NCBI GenBank assembly: GCA_023382385.1
Contig: JAHDVH010000002.1
Location: 62,001-126,000, forward strand
Length of the DNA: 64,000 nt
Reading direction: 5' to 3'
Source: a bacterium
GTDB lineage: Bacteria > Electryoneota > RPQS01
Shown here: positions 55,303-64,000 of the stretch, piece by piece
Layout of the letters: each line of letters starts with the position of its first letter
How positions within the stretch are numbered: position 1 is the first letter of the stretch
The notes under the pieces: model-generated
What the model was told of the DNA's origin: nothing
The model's database searches: none
Seen by the model: only the letters and a program-made list of their open reading frames with translations
Program-made: the position numbers and the translations under genes

Positions 55303-58300
55303 TTACCCGCGAATGGCGATGGACACGTTGATACCGAATTCAAATAGGCGCGAACCGCGATCCGATACTTTATCCTTGGTCTGCTGGAATTGCAATTGCG
55401 CGCCGCCGTTCACCGTATTCGAGAAGCTGTAGTTCAAGCGCGGCTGAATCGACCACTGCACATCTTCGCGCTGCGGCGAGTAGCTCGTGCCGGACAAAGA
55501 GCGTTCCTGCTTGTTGGTCTGATAATCCACATTCAGCGAGAGTGTCGTCTGGTTCTGCAGACGCATGGCGCCAAACCACAGAATCGGCAGACGGAAACCC
55601 GTGCGCATGGTGTAACTGACTGTTGCGTTGGCCCCGCGCGTCGTCGTGCGTTGTGCGCTTCCCTGATTCTCAGCTTTGGTCAGCGCGTTCGCCGCATTGA
55701 TGCGCACTTGTGTGTCAATGCTGTTCAGCCACGACACATTGACTCCGACCAGCGGACTCCACTGACGAGTATAGGTGCGCGTAATGATGTTGCTGCTCTT
55801 GTTTTGCCAGTCTTCCTTGACGGTGGACTGTAAACTGCTGGTCAACGAAACCGTGCGCGCGACTTTCGAGAGAAAACCGACCTTTTCGAACCCCGACCAG
55901 TCCACCGACACGTTGGCAAACGGCAGTACTGTTGCGGAACCCGAATCGGCGGTCATCCAGAACGCTGTCTGCTCAAGACTTCCGGTTCGCTGCGAGTTGG
56001 CGTCGTTCTCACTGTCTCGCATATTCCAAACAAAGGACGTGCGGATATTTCGAGTCAGACGTACGCCCGTGCGCGCGCTGTAGTCATCGGTGGTTCCAAT
56101 CGCCGGTCGCGATTGTATCGTTAGTGACGTATCCACTTTCGGGTCATTTGAGAATCCGAGTCGATACGGCAGTTCCGCTTGCCCGAGCACGCCAGCCTGA
56201 GAGTGGCGATAGGTGTTATCATAACTTAACTGCACCGGATCGAGCGTCTGTAATGCAAGTTTGACCGGCTTGAAAGCATATCCGACTGTTCCCAACGGAG
56301 AGAATCCCGGACCGCGATCCGCGCGCCCGACGGCGCTCGAATCCGTGCCAGTCGAATCCCCTTCAGCTTTGGGTCGAGCCGGTTCCTTGGGCGGAGGAGC
56401 ATCTCTCCGTCTTCCGCCGTCACGCCCGCCGCGACCACCACCGAACACTTGTTTGAAGTCGAGACTTAGATCTCCACCCACAACGCGGTTATTGGACACC
56501 GTTTGATTCTGCGAACTCTGCCGATTGCCATTCGTCCAGTTATACGTGCTGTTGTAGTTAAAGGTTGGCGCAAACCAGCGTGCCAGACTTGGCGCGTAGG
56601 AATTGGTCCAGTTCCAGCCTTCCGCATTCAAATCGCTGCGGCTGAGATTCGCCAAATCGCTCCACTTCTTCGCGACGGCGAAGGTCGTGTCCACATTCCC
56701 GCGATCATCATAAACGGTGTCCGTCCGCACCTGCGTCCAGCCGTAACTCTGGGACAGGCCGGTGCTGATCGCGTCTGTGATGTCGAACGCGATACTTCCC
56801 GAACCGGTCACTTGGAAATTCGGGGAATTGGTGCGCCTTCCTTCGCGCGTCTCGCTGTTCGCAAGCGATCGTTGCGCACTCATGGTTCCCGATAACTGTT
56901 TCGGTTTATAATAAAACTTCGGACTGCCAAGCAGAGACAGCAACGGCATATCCTTCAGGAAAAAGATCGGTGCCAGACCGCGCCCGCGTGCTGTGGGGAA
57001 GTTGTAGTCCGCACGCACACCCGTCTGCGACTGCTCTTGCCGGATGTAAGTGTAGTCTTTGCTCTGGACCTTGGAGTGATCCCAACTCAGCCGCAAGCGT
57101 TCCATTGTCCAGCGCACGAGCGGATTCGGTGAATTACCGGTCTTGGAAAAACTCGCCGTGTAGTTCGTGCGCGTTTCTTTCCGAACGACTGACGTGTCGG
57201 GATGATCCTGATCCACGCGGACGTCGGTATTGGGAATGTACTTCGGAACGCTCTCGTTTTCGGAACGAGTGACGACCACAGGCAGCGCGAAACCGTATTG
57301 ATCCAGCCCGAACTTCGCCGCGTTCAGATTCATGGATCCCATGACGGTTTCCGAACTGTTTTGTCGGCCCGTGCGTTCGTTGACGTTGTGGAAATCCGCG
57401 TCCTGTTTGTTGAAGGTTCCCGAAAATGCCACGAGGTCCGCAATGCGCAGCGACGACGTGATTTCGCCCGCCGTGCCCGGATCTTTGTAGATGTCCGACA
57501 CCCGCAACTCGTCCACCCAAATTTCGTCGCCGGCGTTATACGGATACTTTTTGGCGCGGATTCCCAACGCGATAAACCCGACGTTCTGCAAACTCGGAGT
57601 GCCGGCAATCACAAGACTGTCCGCCGGAAAACGCAGCGAGTCCAGCACGACGGCAAACCTTCGCAGGTTCGCCTGCGCACTCGAATCGCCGCTCATGCGC
57701 CCTGCATCCTCGCGCAGTTTGCGCAGGATTGAGAGATCGTTCATCCCGACATCAATGTGGTTGCGCGAATCCCAGCCCTTGTACACCGTCTTGACGATTT
57801 CGTAATAGTTCGTATTCGTATTCGTATACGACGTGCCGAGCCGCAGAATCAGCTGGTAGCGTTCGTCTTCGAAAAGTCCCTGATCAAAGCCTCCGCCGTG
57901 GATGAACATCTTGAGTCGTTTATACTCAATCATGTTGATCTGCTGATAGAGGTTTTTCGAGACGAAGAACTCGTCCGGCGCGCTCGAGCCGCCCAACTGC
58001 TCGATTTTCAGAACAAGGCTCTGCTCGCGCTGCCGCAGATTTGTGATCGGATCAATCTCGCCCTGCACACCCGGCGGGCTGATGTAGCCGGGGTTTTCAT
58101 GGTTGTTGATGACGGCTGTGCTCACGAATTCGGTCGAGTCGGCGTCCACGTACTCCGGCAGCCATTCATTCGAGACGATATCGTTCTGCACGATTTCCAC
58201 GCGCGTCGTGCGAGTCACGCCGGTCAAATACATGCGCGCCCACCGCACATTGGTCAAACTCGCCGCGCCGACTCTGCGGCGCACGGTCTCTTCGTCAATC

Positions 58301-61300
58301 GGAATCCGGAACAATCGCCAGTTGTTGTTATTATTCTGACCTCCGACGATGAAAGGACTGGTCAACGAAAGTTCGATATCATAGCTGTAGTAATCATTCG
58401 CCTGATCAAGGTTCTGATTCCCGTTCAGGTCTTCGCTGTCCGGGATATTTCCCCCCTCGTCGTTGAGACTGCCCTCCGATCCGTTGATCTTCTCGTAGTT
58501 GTTTGAGCCGACGGAATAGGACCAGTCATCCCACGAAGGAATCTTTGGACGATTCAAGCCGTTCCAATGCGCGGAGTCCGCGGGGTCTGTGGCGAAGAAG
58601 CCGTCAATACCTGTGTCTTCGTCCGGACTGAGCACGCCGTTGCCGTATTCACGTTTCGCCGAGCTGACGATTTCGTCCGGCATCGGCTTGTCTTCTGAGT
58701 CCATCGAGTCGTTGGGCAGCGCGTCTTCGGAAATCGAACCGATATCCACGACCAGCCGACCTTCCTGCTGACTCGGAACTTTGATCCAGAATTCAATGAA
58801 CTGCGCTCTTGATTGATCCTCGTAACCGGCGCCGAGGTAGCGCATAACACCACCCCAACTTTGCTCGGGAAAGCCGGTGCTCTCATCCGGAGTGAATTCC
58901 AGCACAAGTGATTGCAGACGATCGGCGACCTGTGAATTGATCTCACGTTCCGGGAACACGTCTTTCACGCGCACCTGCTGATCCCCGACGGGATTCCACC
59001 ACTTCAGCCGACCGCGCAGCGAATCTATGCCCGGGTCTTGCACGGGAATCGACGAAATGCTCCAGTTGCGGCGGAGCAGACCCAAGGGAGTCGAGCGGCG
59101 CGAGGCTTCAAAGTCGTCCAGAAACGCCACGCCGTTCGGATCGCCCGTCGCGTTATTCGACAGCGAATTCGGATTCGGATAGACTTTCGCGACTTCCGCG
59201 TCTATGACAAAATCTGATGCGGCGTTCGTCTTGACCAGCGGCAGGCGGTTGGCCACCGCCGTCAGGAAGTTCGGAGTGAACTTCAGACGAGAGTTTACGT
59301 CGTACAACGTATTGCTGATCGGTTCACTGCCGATGCGCACGCGGCGGTCGAGCGATTTTTCGTCGAGCTTCAGCACCATACCGCCGATGTATGAGTCCTG
59401 CCAAAGCTCGTATTCGGCACGCGCGCCCATCAGCGTCTTGCGGTCAAGCTGAAAGACCTGACCGGATTCATACGTAATCACCAGATTCGCATTGGGCGCT
59501 TTTGCCGCTTCATTGAGAATCCGCAACTGACCGGACAGATAATCAATCGTATAATCCGATCCGCGCGTCAGCGGCACACCATTGAGCGTAACCTCTTCGG
59601 AGCCCTCGAGCACGAGCGGTCCCAAATCGTATTGCGACGTCGAACCGACTGATTTCGTCACGAATTTCCACGCCGCGCCGCGCGTCACGACCTGCGAGTA
59701 GGGCAGCGTATAGAGTGATGAGTCCAACACGGCCGTCGAGTCGCCGTTGGCCCGCCTCGTGGAATCAATTTGCCGCAGTGGGAAAACCACCGTCTGTCCG
59801 GTGTTGACATCGAAGTAGCCGGAGGGGTTGAACGGGGTCAAGTCGAGAAAATGTAACTCGCCGTGCGTCCAGTTGACGATGGCACCGTAGTTGTCAAGAT
59901 AGTTGTCGGCGCCGCTTGAACCGTTAGGGCCTTCGGTGTCAAACTGGAAGAACTGCAGGTAGGTTTGCGTATTGTCCGGGCCTGTTTCCGGAACGGACGA
60001 ACCGGTCTCGCGGATGATTTCAAGCTCAAAATTATTCGGGCTGATGTTGGTCGCCTGCATCGAGTAGACGTGACGGAACATCAGATTCCACGTCGGGTCA
60101 ATCAACGTATCGGGATTAGGCGCCGAACTGCGCAGCATGATTAACCGCAACTCGCCGGTCGGCGCACCGAGGCGACCGAATGTGTCACCCTGCACAGTCA
60201 CAAACGAACAGGCCAGCACGTTGTCTCCCTGAATCTGCCTGCGCAGGCGGACGTAGCCGAAATTCGGTTCGAAGGTGTAATCCGTTTCAGGAATCAGCTT
60301 GCGGAATGTCTGGTCCACTTCATCCAACTGCGACAGGTCAATCAGCGACGGGTCGTGAAGCTTTTCAATCTTCCGCAACGACACCGCGAAACCGTTGTTC
60401 ACGTTTACGTCATGCTGCGTACCGCCCGCCGACGTGCTCACCCACAGTTCGAGTTCGGCCACGGGAATCGGCGCAATCAGATGCTCGCGGAAGCTGATTA
60501 GCCGGTAGTTGTCGCGATAACCACTTACGGATAAAGTGTCGGGGCCGCTGCCGGTCTGCCGGACATACTGGAAGTCGTGTTCAGTCAGCCAGAAGTAGGT
60601 ATTCTGCAGAAAGTCGTTTTCGCTCCACTGCGCGCGGCGTTGATCCTTGTTTGGCTCCTGTCGGTTCTTTTGACCGCGCTCCAAAGATGCGATACCGGTC
60701 AGTTTCAGCGCACCGACCTTGGCTTCGGTCTTTAACCCGAACAACCCCTTGTTCTGTCCCGAGAAGGTGGCAAGCCTCGTGCCCAGGCTGAGATTGACAT
60801 TTCCGGCCTCAATCTTCTGGACAATCTCGTCGCGGTCGCCCGTATAGGTAAGTTTCAGCGAGTTTTCAAAGTCGAACAGACGTTCGGAGTCCTGATTGAC
60901 GTCCACCTGCACCTTCTCGCCGATTTTTCCGGCGATGGTGAAGCGCTGCGTCATGTCAATGTTGAAATTCGTGTTGGTGTTGCGCTGATTTGCAGCCTGC
61001 AGCTCGTCAAACTTCTGCTGCCGGATTTTGCCGTCAATCGTGATATTGCCCTGCACGCGCAACCCGATATTGTCGCCGCCGAAGATTCTGCGGAAGGTCT
61101 TGGACTTGATGCGGAACGGGACGTCAATCGCGATTCCCTCTCCCGCACTTCGCTGCGCCTGCTGTTTGAAATTCTGAATCGTGGCAGCGGCCATGGCTCG
61201 TCGCACGTCCCATGTCATGCGCAGGTCGCGATAGTCTGCATAGTCCAGCACGAGCGGCGGGATCATATGGGTTTCGGCAACTCGGAAAGAGACAATCGCT

Positions 61301-61530
61301 CGCGTGAACAACGAGTCGAATTCCACGTATTCCCGAAGATTGGCCGCTCCGAGCTGCAGGATAGGACGCTCAACGATAGTCGTGATCCCCAACTGTGGCC
61401 GCTTGACCAGGCGATGTTGAGAGGCGTTGCTTTTTAGAGAGAACGAAAAGCCCACCTCAGCACGTGCGGGGAGTACGCATGCGCAGAAGCAGGCCAAAAA
61501 GAGAAACAGGACTCCTTGCGGGGTCTTCAA
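55303..61530 (-). CDS. sprA: SprA-type T9SS outer-membrane translocon
   Basis: 2075 residues. Signal peptide about 1-24 (GVLFLFLACFCACVLPARA). SprA-family features include GLRVQGNITIDGKIRQQ, FTIAGKIGEKVQVDVNQDSERLF, EAGNVNLSLGTRLATFSGQNKGLFGLKTEAKVGALKLTGIAS and later EKSLDRRVRIGSEPISNTLYDVNSR and VAFLDDFEASRRSTPLG. The C-terminal half is barrel-like, with a Gly/Arg/Pro-rich, low-complexity loop (GGRDGGRRRDAPPPKE at about 1690-1720) and a Ser/Thr/Asn-rich end closing with INVSIAIRG. It is somewhat shorter than the about 2400 residues in Flavobacterium. It stands first in a minus-strand unit with the M28 peptidase and Ppx/GppA. Confidence 0.93.
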   Translation of the reverse strand: MKTPQGVLFLFLACFCACVLPARAEVGFSFSLKSNASQHRLVKRPQLGITTIVERPILQLGAANLREYVEFDSLFTRAIVSFRVAETHMIPPLVLDYADYRDLRMTWDVRRAMAAATIQNFKQQAQRSAGEGIAIDVPFRIKSKTFRRIFGGDNIGLRVQGNITIDGKIRQQKFDELQAANQRNTNTNFNIDMTQRFTIAGKIGEKVQVDVNQDSERLFDFENSLKLTYTGDRDEIVQKIEAGNVNLSLGTRLATFSGQNKGLFGLKTEAKVGALKLTGIASLERGQKNRQEPNKDQRRAQWSENDFLQNTYFWLTEHDFQYVRQTGSGPDTLSVSGYRDNYRLISFREHLIAPIPVAELELWVSTSAGGTQHDVNVNNGFAVSLRKIEKLHDPSLIDLSQLDEVDQTFRKLIPETDYTFEPNFGYVRLRRQIQGDNVLACSFVTVQGDTFGRLGAPTGELRLIMLRSSAPNPDTLIDPTWNLMFRHVYSMQATNISPNNFELEIIRETGSSVPETGPDNTQTYLQFFQFDTEGPNGSSGADNYLDNYGAIVNWTHGELHFLDLTPFNPSGYFDVNTGQTVVFPLRQIDSTRRANGDSTAVLDSSLYTLPYSQVVTRGAAWKFVTKSVGSTSQYDLGPLVLEGSEEVTLNGVPLTRGSDYTIDYLSGQLRILNEAAKAPNANLVITYESGQVFQLDRKTLMGARAEYELWQDSYIGGMVLKLDEKSLDRRVRIGSEPISNTLYDVNSRLKFTPNFLTAVANRLPLVKTNAASDFVIDAEVAKVYPNPNSLSNNATGDPNGVAFLDDFEASRRSTPLGLLRRNWSISSIPVQDPGIDSLRGRLKWWNPVGDQQVRVKDVFPEREINSQVADRLQSLVLEFTPDESTGFPEQSWGGVMRYLGAGYEDQSRAQFIEFWIKVPSQQEGRLVVDIGSISEDALPNDSMDSEDKPMPDEIVSSAKREYGNGVLSPDEDTGIDGFFATDPADSAHWNGLNRPKIPSWDDWSYSVGSNNYEKINGSEGSLNDEGGNIPDSEDLNGNQNLDQANDYYSYDIELSLTSPFIVGGQNNNNNWRLFRIPIDEETVRRRVGAASLTNVRWARMYLTGVTRTTRVEIVQNDIVSNEWLPEYVDADSTEFVSTAVINNHENPGYISPPGVQGEIDPITNLRQREQSLVLKIEQLGGSSAPDEFFVSKNLYQQINMIEYKRLKMFIHGGGFDQGLFEDERYQLILRLGTSYTNTNTNYYEIVKTVYKGWDSRNHIDVGMNDLSILRKLREDAGRMSGDSSAQANLRRFAVVLDSLRFPADSLVIAGTPSLQNVGFIALGIRAKKYPYNAGDEIWVDELRVSDIYKDPGTAGEITSSLRIADLVAFSGTFNKQDADFHNVNERTGRQNSSETVMGSMNLNAAKFGLDQYGFALPVVVTRSENESVPKYIPNTDVRVDQDHPDTSVVRKETRTNYTASFSKTGNSPNPLVRWTMERLRLSWDHSKVQSKDYTYIRQEQSQTGVRADYNFPTARGRGLAPIFFLKDMPLLSLLGSPKFYYKPKQLSGTMSAQRSLANSETREGRRTNSPNFQVTGSGSIAFDITDAISTGLSQSYGWTQVRTDTVYDDRGNVDTTFAVAKKWSDLANLSRSDLNAEGWNWTNSYAPSLARWFAPTFNYNSTYNWTNGNRQSSQNQTVSNNRVVGGDLSLDFKQVFGGGRGGRDGGRRRDAPPPKEPARPKAEGDSTGTDSSAVGRADRGPGFSPLGTVGYAFKPVKLALQTLDPVQLSYDNTYRHSQAGVLGQAELPYRLGFSNDPKVDTSLTIQSRPAIGTTDDYSARTGVRLTRNIRTSFVWNMRDSENDANSQRTGSLEQTAFWMTADSGSATVLPFANVSVDWSGFEKVGFLSKVARTVSLTSSLQSTVKEDWQNKSSNIITRTYTRQWSPLVGVNVSWLNSIDTQVRINAANALTKAENQGSAQRTTTRGANATVSYTMRTGFRLPILWFGAMRLQNQTTLSLNVDYQTNKQERSLSGTSYSPQREDVQWSIQPRLNYSFSNTVNGGAQLQFQQTKDKVSDRGSRLFEFGINVSIAIRG

Positions 61531-61731
61531 ACTCCGTCCGATAGGTGTAATTTTATGGAGATCCGGGGAATTTATTGAAGGACATAACAGTCCCTGCCGA
61601 GATTTGCCCGGCCCCGGGGTAATCCGCCATTACGGCAGCCAAACCGTTCTCAAAAAATCCGCCCGCATCCTCCATAACTAATTGAAGACCCAAAGATTAC
61701 TCAACTTATCAAAATCAAGGCAGAGTTGCAA
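61531..61731. other. upstream region of sprA
   Basis: Part of a 564-bp stretch between divergent genes. Presumably holds the sprA promoter; no clear hexamer pair found on the minus strand. Confidence 0.4.
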
Positions 61732-61732
61732 T

Positions 61733-61778
61733 AGCCTCGGGCAACGGTGGTGTTTTGCAGTCCGTTGCCGGATAGGCT
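61733..61778. repeat. long inverted repeat
   Basis: AGCCT (61733-61737) pairs with AGGCT (61774-61778), and inside it GGCAACGG (61740-61747) with CCGTTGCC (61762-61769), leaving a 14-base loop. No T-run on either side, so it is not an intrinsic terminator; a regulatory dyad or RNA element between sprA and the MATE unit. Confidence 0.55.
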
Positions 61779-61841
61779 TGCGAGGGCGGTTTCAGAGTAG
61801 TTATCGTCATAACTGACCCATAACTAAACTTCTGAGACCTC

Positions 61842-61870
61842 TTGACAAACTGAACAACGTTTATTATCAT
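61842..61870 (+). promoter_or_regulatory. sigma70 promoter upstream of the MATE gene
   Basis: TTGACA (61842-61847), 17-bp spacer, TATCAT (61865-61870). The expected start point is about 61877, leaving a leader of about 218 bases. Confidence 0.8.
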
Positions 61871-61876
61871 AAGTCA

Positions 61877-62085
61877 AGACAATACATTTTCAAACTGCCA
61901 GAACAACCTCAGATGTTCCCAACTCTCATCAAGAATACAGCCGTGGCCAACGTGTTCGCGGACGCAAAGCGCGTCACGGATGTGCCCCAGGTTTCCGGCG
62001 ATGGGAGATTGCGCGCGAGCTGAAATCCTTGTAAGCTCAATATAATCAAGCCCATCGCACAACAACGCGATGGGTTTTTTGTTTG
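61877..62085 (+). ncRNA. short transcript or attenuated leader ending in intrinsic terminator
   Basis: Between the promoter and the MATE ATG. It contains a possible 36-codon frame (61912-62022, starting MFPTLIKNTAVANVF, no Shine-Dalgarno) and ends with CCCATCGC/GCGATGGG plus TTTTTTG. Either an independent small RNA of about 200 bases or a leader whose terminator must be read through to express the transporter. Confidence 0.5.
62048..62085 (+). terminator. intrinsic terminator directly before the MATE gene
   Basis: Stem CCCATCGC / GCGATGGG with a short ACAACAAC-type loop, followed by TTTTTTGTTT. The ATG of the transporter (62095) is about ten bases downstream. Confidence 0.85.
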
Positions 62086-62094
62086 GAAAGTCCC

Positions 62095-63522
62095 ATGTTA
62101 TCCGTTATTGAATCGAAACTCCGCCGACCGATAGAGAAACTGACCTCGAATCAGGGGCCATCGCGCGAGTTTGCCACGCCTCCTGCGGGGCTGCAAAAGG
62201 TTCTCCTGCGGCGCGTGCTCGATATGGGCCTGCCGTCCATGGCGAGTTTCCTCCTGCTCAGCACCTATGATGCGGTCAATATCTTTTGGTTGGCTCAAAT
62301 TGGCGCGGCTCCGGTTGCGGCGGTAACGGTGTTTGGCGCATTTTCGTGGGTGTTGACCTTCCCAAATCACATCATCGGGTCCGGAAGTGTGGCCGTCATC
62401 AGCCGCCGCTATGGCCAAGGCGGAGGAGATCCGACTGCACAGGCGATCCGGGCTACATTTTTTCTGAAGTTCTTCATTGGAACTTTGTTGGGACTACTGG
62501 GGCTGACGATTCTGCCGTTTGCGCTCAGTCTTTACGGCACGGAAGAGGATGTCTCGCGGCTGGCTTTTCAATATGGCATTTTGAACTGCCTGAGTCTCGG
62601 ATTTGCGATGGTGAGCTTTTCGGTCTACACAGCGTTCCGGGGAATTGGGCGACCTCAGGCGGGGATGTGGGTGTCCGTCGTAGGTGTCGCGGTGAACATG
62701 ATTCTGGATCCGTTTCTGATTTTTGGCATCGGCCCGTTTCCAAGATTGGAGATCATCGGTGCTTCGATTGCAAATTCGATTGGCTTTATGACGGTCGCGG
62801 TAATGGGTGCCTGGATGTTGTCGCGGCCTTCCTCTCCCGTTGTGGTCAAGTGGCGGTTGCGGCCGTTGCCGACCGCAGAGATGAAACGAATCATCCAGAT
62901 AGGATTTCCCAGCGGGTTCAGCGCACTGAGTTTCGCATTAATGAATTCGACAGTCGTTGGCCTCTTCGCGCACTTCGGCACACTGGTCGTAGCGTTGTTC
63001 GGCATGGCTCAGCGGATTTTGAGGTTCGGCCACATGGTGAATGTGGGCCTCGGACTGGGAACCGGTGCACTGGTCGGGCAGTATCTGGGAGCACGCGAGC
63101 GGGAGAACGCATGGCACACGTCACAAGTGGCGATTCGCCTCTCGATGATCTGTATGTTCGTGTTTGTGGTTTTGATTTGGCTATTCAGCGAACCGCTGGT
63201 CAAGATGTTTTTCAACGAACCCGAAGCCTTGACTCTCGGCCAATGGTATTTGCGGATTCTGGTGCTCGCGCTGCCGTTTCGCGCCGCATTGGAAATGATG
63301 ACCAATTCATACAATGGCGCGGGGCGTAACCTGCCACCGATGATATTTGGCATTCTGCAGGACTGGGGGCTGGTGGTCAGCTCCATGTTCATCTTCGGAC
63401 GCTGGCTCGGCTGGGGGCCATACGGAATGCTGGCAGGTTACGCACTCGGTCATGCGTTGGGGAACGGCGTGTTTTATCTCATCTACCGGCGCGGCCACTG
63501 GCTGGTAGATGAGGAGTTGTAG
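62095..63522 (+). CDS. MATE-family efflux transporter
   Basis: 475 residues from ATG 62095, with GGAAAG just upstream. About twelve helices; GLPSMASFLLLSTYDAVNIFWLAQIGAAPVAAVTVFGAF and the second-half repeat GFPSGFSALSFALMNSTVVGLFAHFG are the paired MATE motifs. Exchanges Na+ or H+ for drugs or metabolites in the inner membrane; substrate unknown. An extended cytoplasmic N-terminus of about 40 residues precedes helix 1. A second MATE gene follows in tandem. Confidence 0.93.
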   Translation: MLSVIESKLRRPIEKLTSNQGPSREFATPPAGLQKVLLRRVLDMGLPSMASFLLLSTYDAVNIFWLAQIGAAPVAAVTVFGAFSWVLTFPNHIIGSGSVAVISRRYGQGGGDPTAQAIRATFFLKFFIGTLLGLLGLTILPFALSLYGTEEDVSRLAFQYGILNCLSLGFAMVSFSVYTAFRGIGRPQAGMWVSVVGVAVNMILDPFLIFGIGPFPRLEIIGASIANSIGFMTVAVMGAWMLSRPSSPVVVKWRLRPLPTAEMKRIIQIGFPSGFSALSFALMNSTVVGLFAHFGTLVVALFGMAQRILRFGHMVNVGLGLGTGALVGQYLGARERENAWHTSQVAIRLSMICMFVFVVLIWLFSEPLVKMFFNEPEALTLGQWYLRILVLALPFRAALEMMTNSYNGAGRNLPPMIFGILQDWGLVVSSMFIFGRWLGWGPYGMLAGYALGHALGNGVFYLIYRRGHWLVDEEL

Positions 63523-63596
63523 CCATCGGGTGGCCGGAGTGACATCAGAGGTTGTCCTGCGACGCCCAGTTTTTTTGAGTTTCTCATTTTCCAAAT

Positions 63597-64000
63597 ATGT
63601 TACCGATAGTACCTTCAGATAAAATATCGAGAGTGATGACGCTGCCGCCGGAGGTGGCGGAGGTTGCACACATCTCAAAAGAGCAACGCCGCTCCATCAT
63701 CAAGGAGGTGGTTGCCTACGGCATCCCATCGATGGGCGGATTTATGGTCGCCTCTTTCAACGAGATGGTTGACCTCTTCTGGCTGGCGAAAGTCGGCACG
63801 GAGCCGGTTGCCGCAGTGACGGTGTTCATGACCATCTATTGGATGATCATGACATTTAACATTATCACGGGAGTCGGCTCCAACACGATTATCGCTCGTC
63901 GCTTCGGAGAGGGAGCGCACGACAAGTCGGAGCTTGCGATTCGGGCGGCGTTCACGATGAAAATGGTGGTCGGGACCGCGATTGGTCTGGTGACGTGGAG
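63597..64000 (+). CDS. MATE-family efflux transporter (C-terminus cut by window edge)
   Basis: Open from ATG 63597 through the last base (134 codons). The segment AYGIPSMGGFMVASFNEMVDLFWLAKVGTEPVAAVTVF aligns directly with the first helix pair of the preceding transporter, as do IIARRFGEG and AIRAAFTMK with ISRRYGQGG and AIRATFFLK. Tandem duplication followed by divergence is likely. It starts 74 bp after the first gene; no terminator stem lies between them, only a T-run. Confidence 0.88.
   Translation, partial: MLPIVPSDKISRVMTLPPEVAEVAHISKEQRRSIIKEVVAYGIPSMGGFMVASFNEMVDLFWLAKVGTEPVAAVTVFMTIYWMIMTFNIITGVGSNTIIARRFGEGAHDKSELAIRAAFTMKMVVGTAIGLVTW

Noticed and set aside
61874-62065. 63-codon minus-strand frame over the MATE leader
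   Set aside because: No ribosome site, opposite to a clear promoter-terminator unit, no recognisable features.
1-64000. CRISPR arrays, insertion sequences, prophage or defence islands
   Set aside because: No regularly spaced repeats, no transposase/integrase and no nuclease-type genes were seen; the window is housekeeping and envelope genes.

Overview
The window reads as a chromosomal segment of a Gram-negative, aerobically respiring bacterium of the FCB superphylum, probably outside Bacteroidota proper. Three things point there: an alternative complex III (ActA-F) directly coupled to an A2-type cytochrome c oxidase, as in Rhodothermus; type IX secretion (T9SS) parts, namely a SprA translocon homologue, two PorV/PorQ-like barrels and a protein with a type A C-terminal sorting domain; and promoters of the ordinary sigma70 form (TTGACA-N17-TATATT) together with clear Shine-Dalgarno sites, which typical Bacteroidota lack. 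The phylum assignment is inference. I see no rRNA, tRNA, CRISPR array, transposase or prophage.

Layout. 1-4.1 kb (minus): 2-oxoacid dehydrogenase operon E1alpha-E1beta-E2 followed by a lipoate-protein ligase cut by the window edge. 4.3-9.1 kb (minus): a repeat surface protein, a GH18 chitinase, a winged-helix regulator with its membrane partner behind a well-defined operator/promoter, and an exported PQQ-type sugar dehydrogenase. 9.4-14.6 kb (plus): a metal-handling island of a Cys-rich exported protein, a TonB-dependent receptor with CxxC in its plug, a double-YHS-like and a single-YHS-like exported protein, a small barrel protein and a lipoprotein. 14.6-15.5 kb: a TlpA-like redoxin. 15.7-30.2 kb (minus): one continuous respiratory operon actABCDEF - diheme cytochrome c - coxB - coxA - ctaA - ctaB - ctaG - a 49-residue membrane protein - coxC. 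30.6-38.5 kb (minus): three large exported proteins (a heparinase II/III-type lyase with an N-terminal amidotransferase-like domain, a TPR lipoprotein, and a C39-like cysteine-protease/GEVED protein with a T9SS tail). 39.3-42.0 kb (plus): aconitase and a VOC protein. 42-48.6 kb: DMT-like protein, tandem glycosyltransferase, patatin/barrel (type Vd) protein, NAD synthetase and a DinB-like protein. 48.8-61.5 kb (minus): a T9SS-related block (two PorV/PorQ-like proteins, a sortilin-type propeller, a lipoprotein, Ppx/GppA, an M28/glutaminyl-cyclase-like peptidase, SprA). 62.1-64 kb (plus): two tandem MATE transporters, the second cut by the edge.

How it fits: the dehydrogenase complex and aconitase feed the TCA cycle, NADH/quinol is oxidised through ACIII to the oxidase, and the surface apparatus (SprA, PorV-like, chitinase, lyase, C39 protein) suggests a polymer-degrading lifestyle. 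Several genes (TonB receptor, MATE, C39 protein) have terminator-like hairpins in their leaders, which may be a local regulatory habit.
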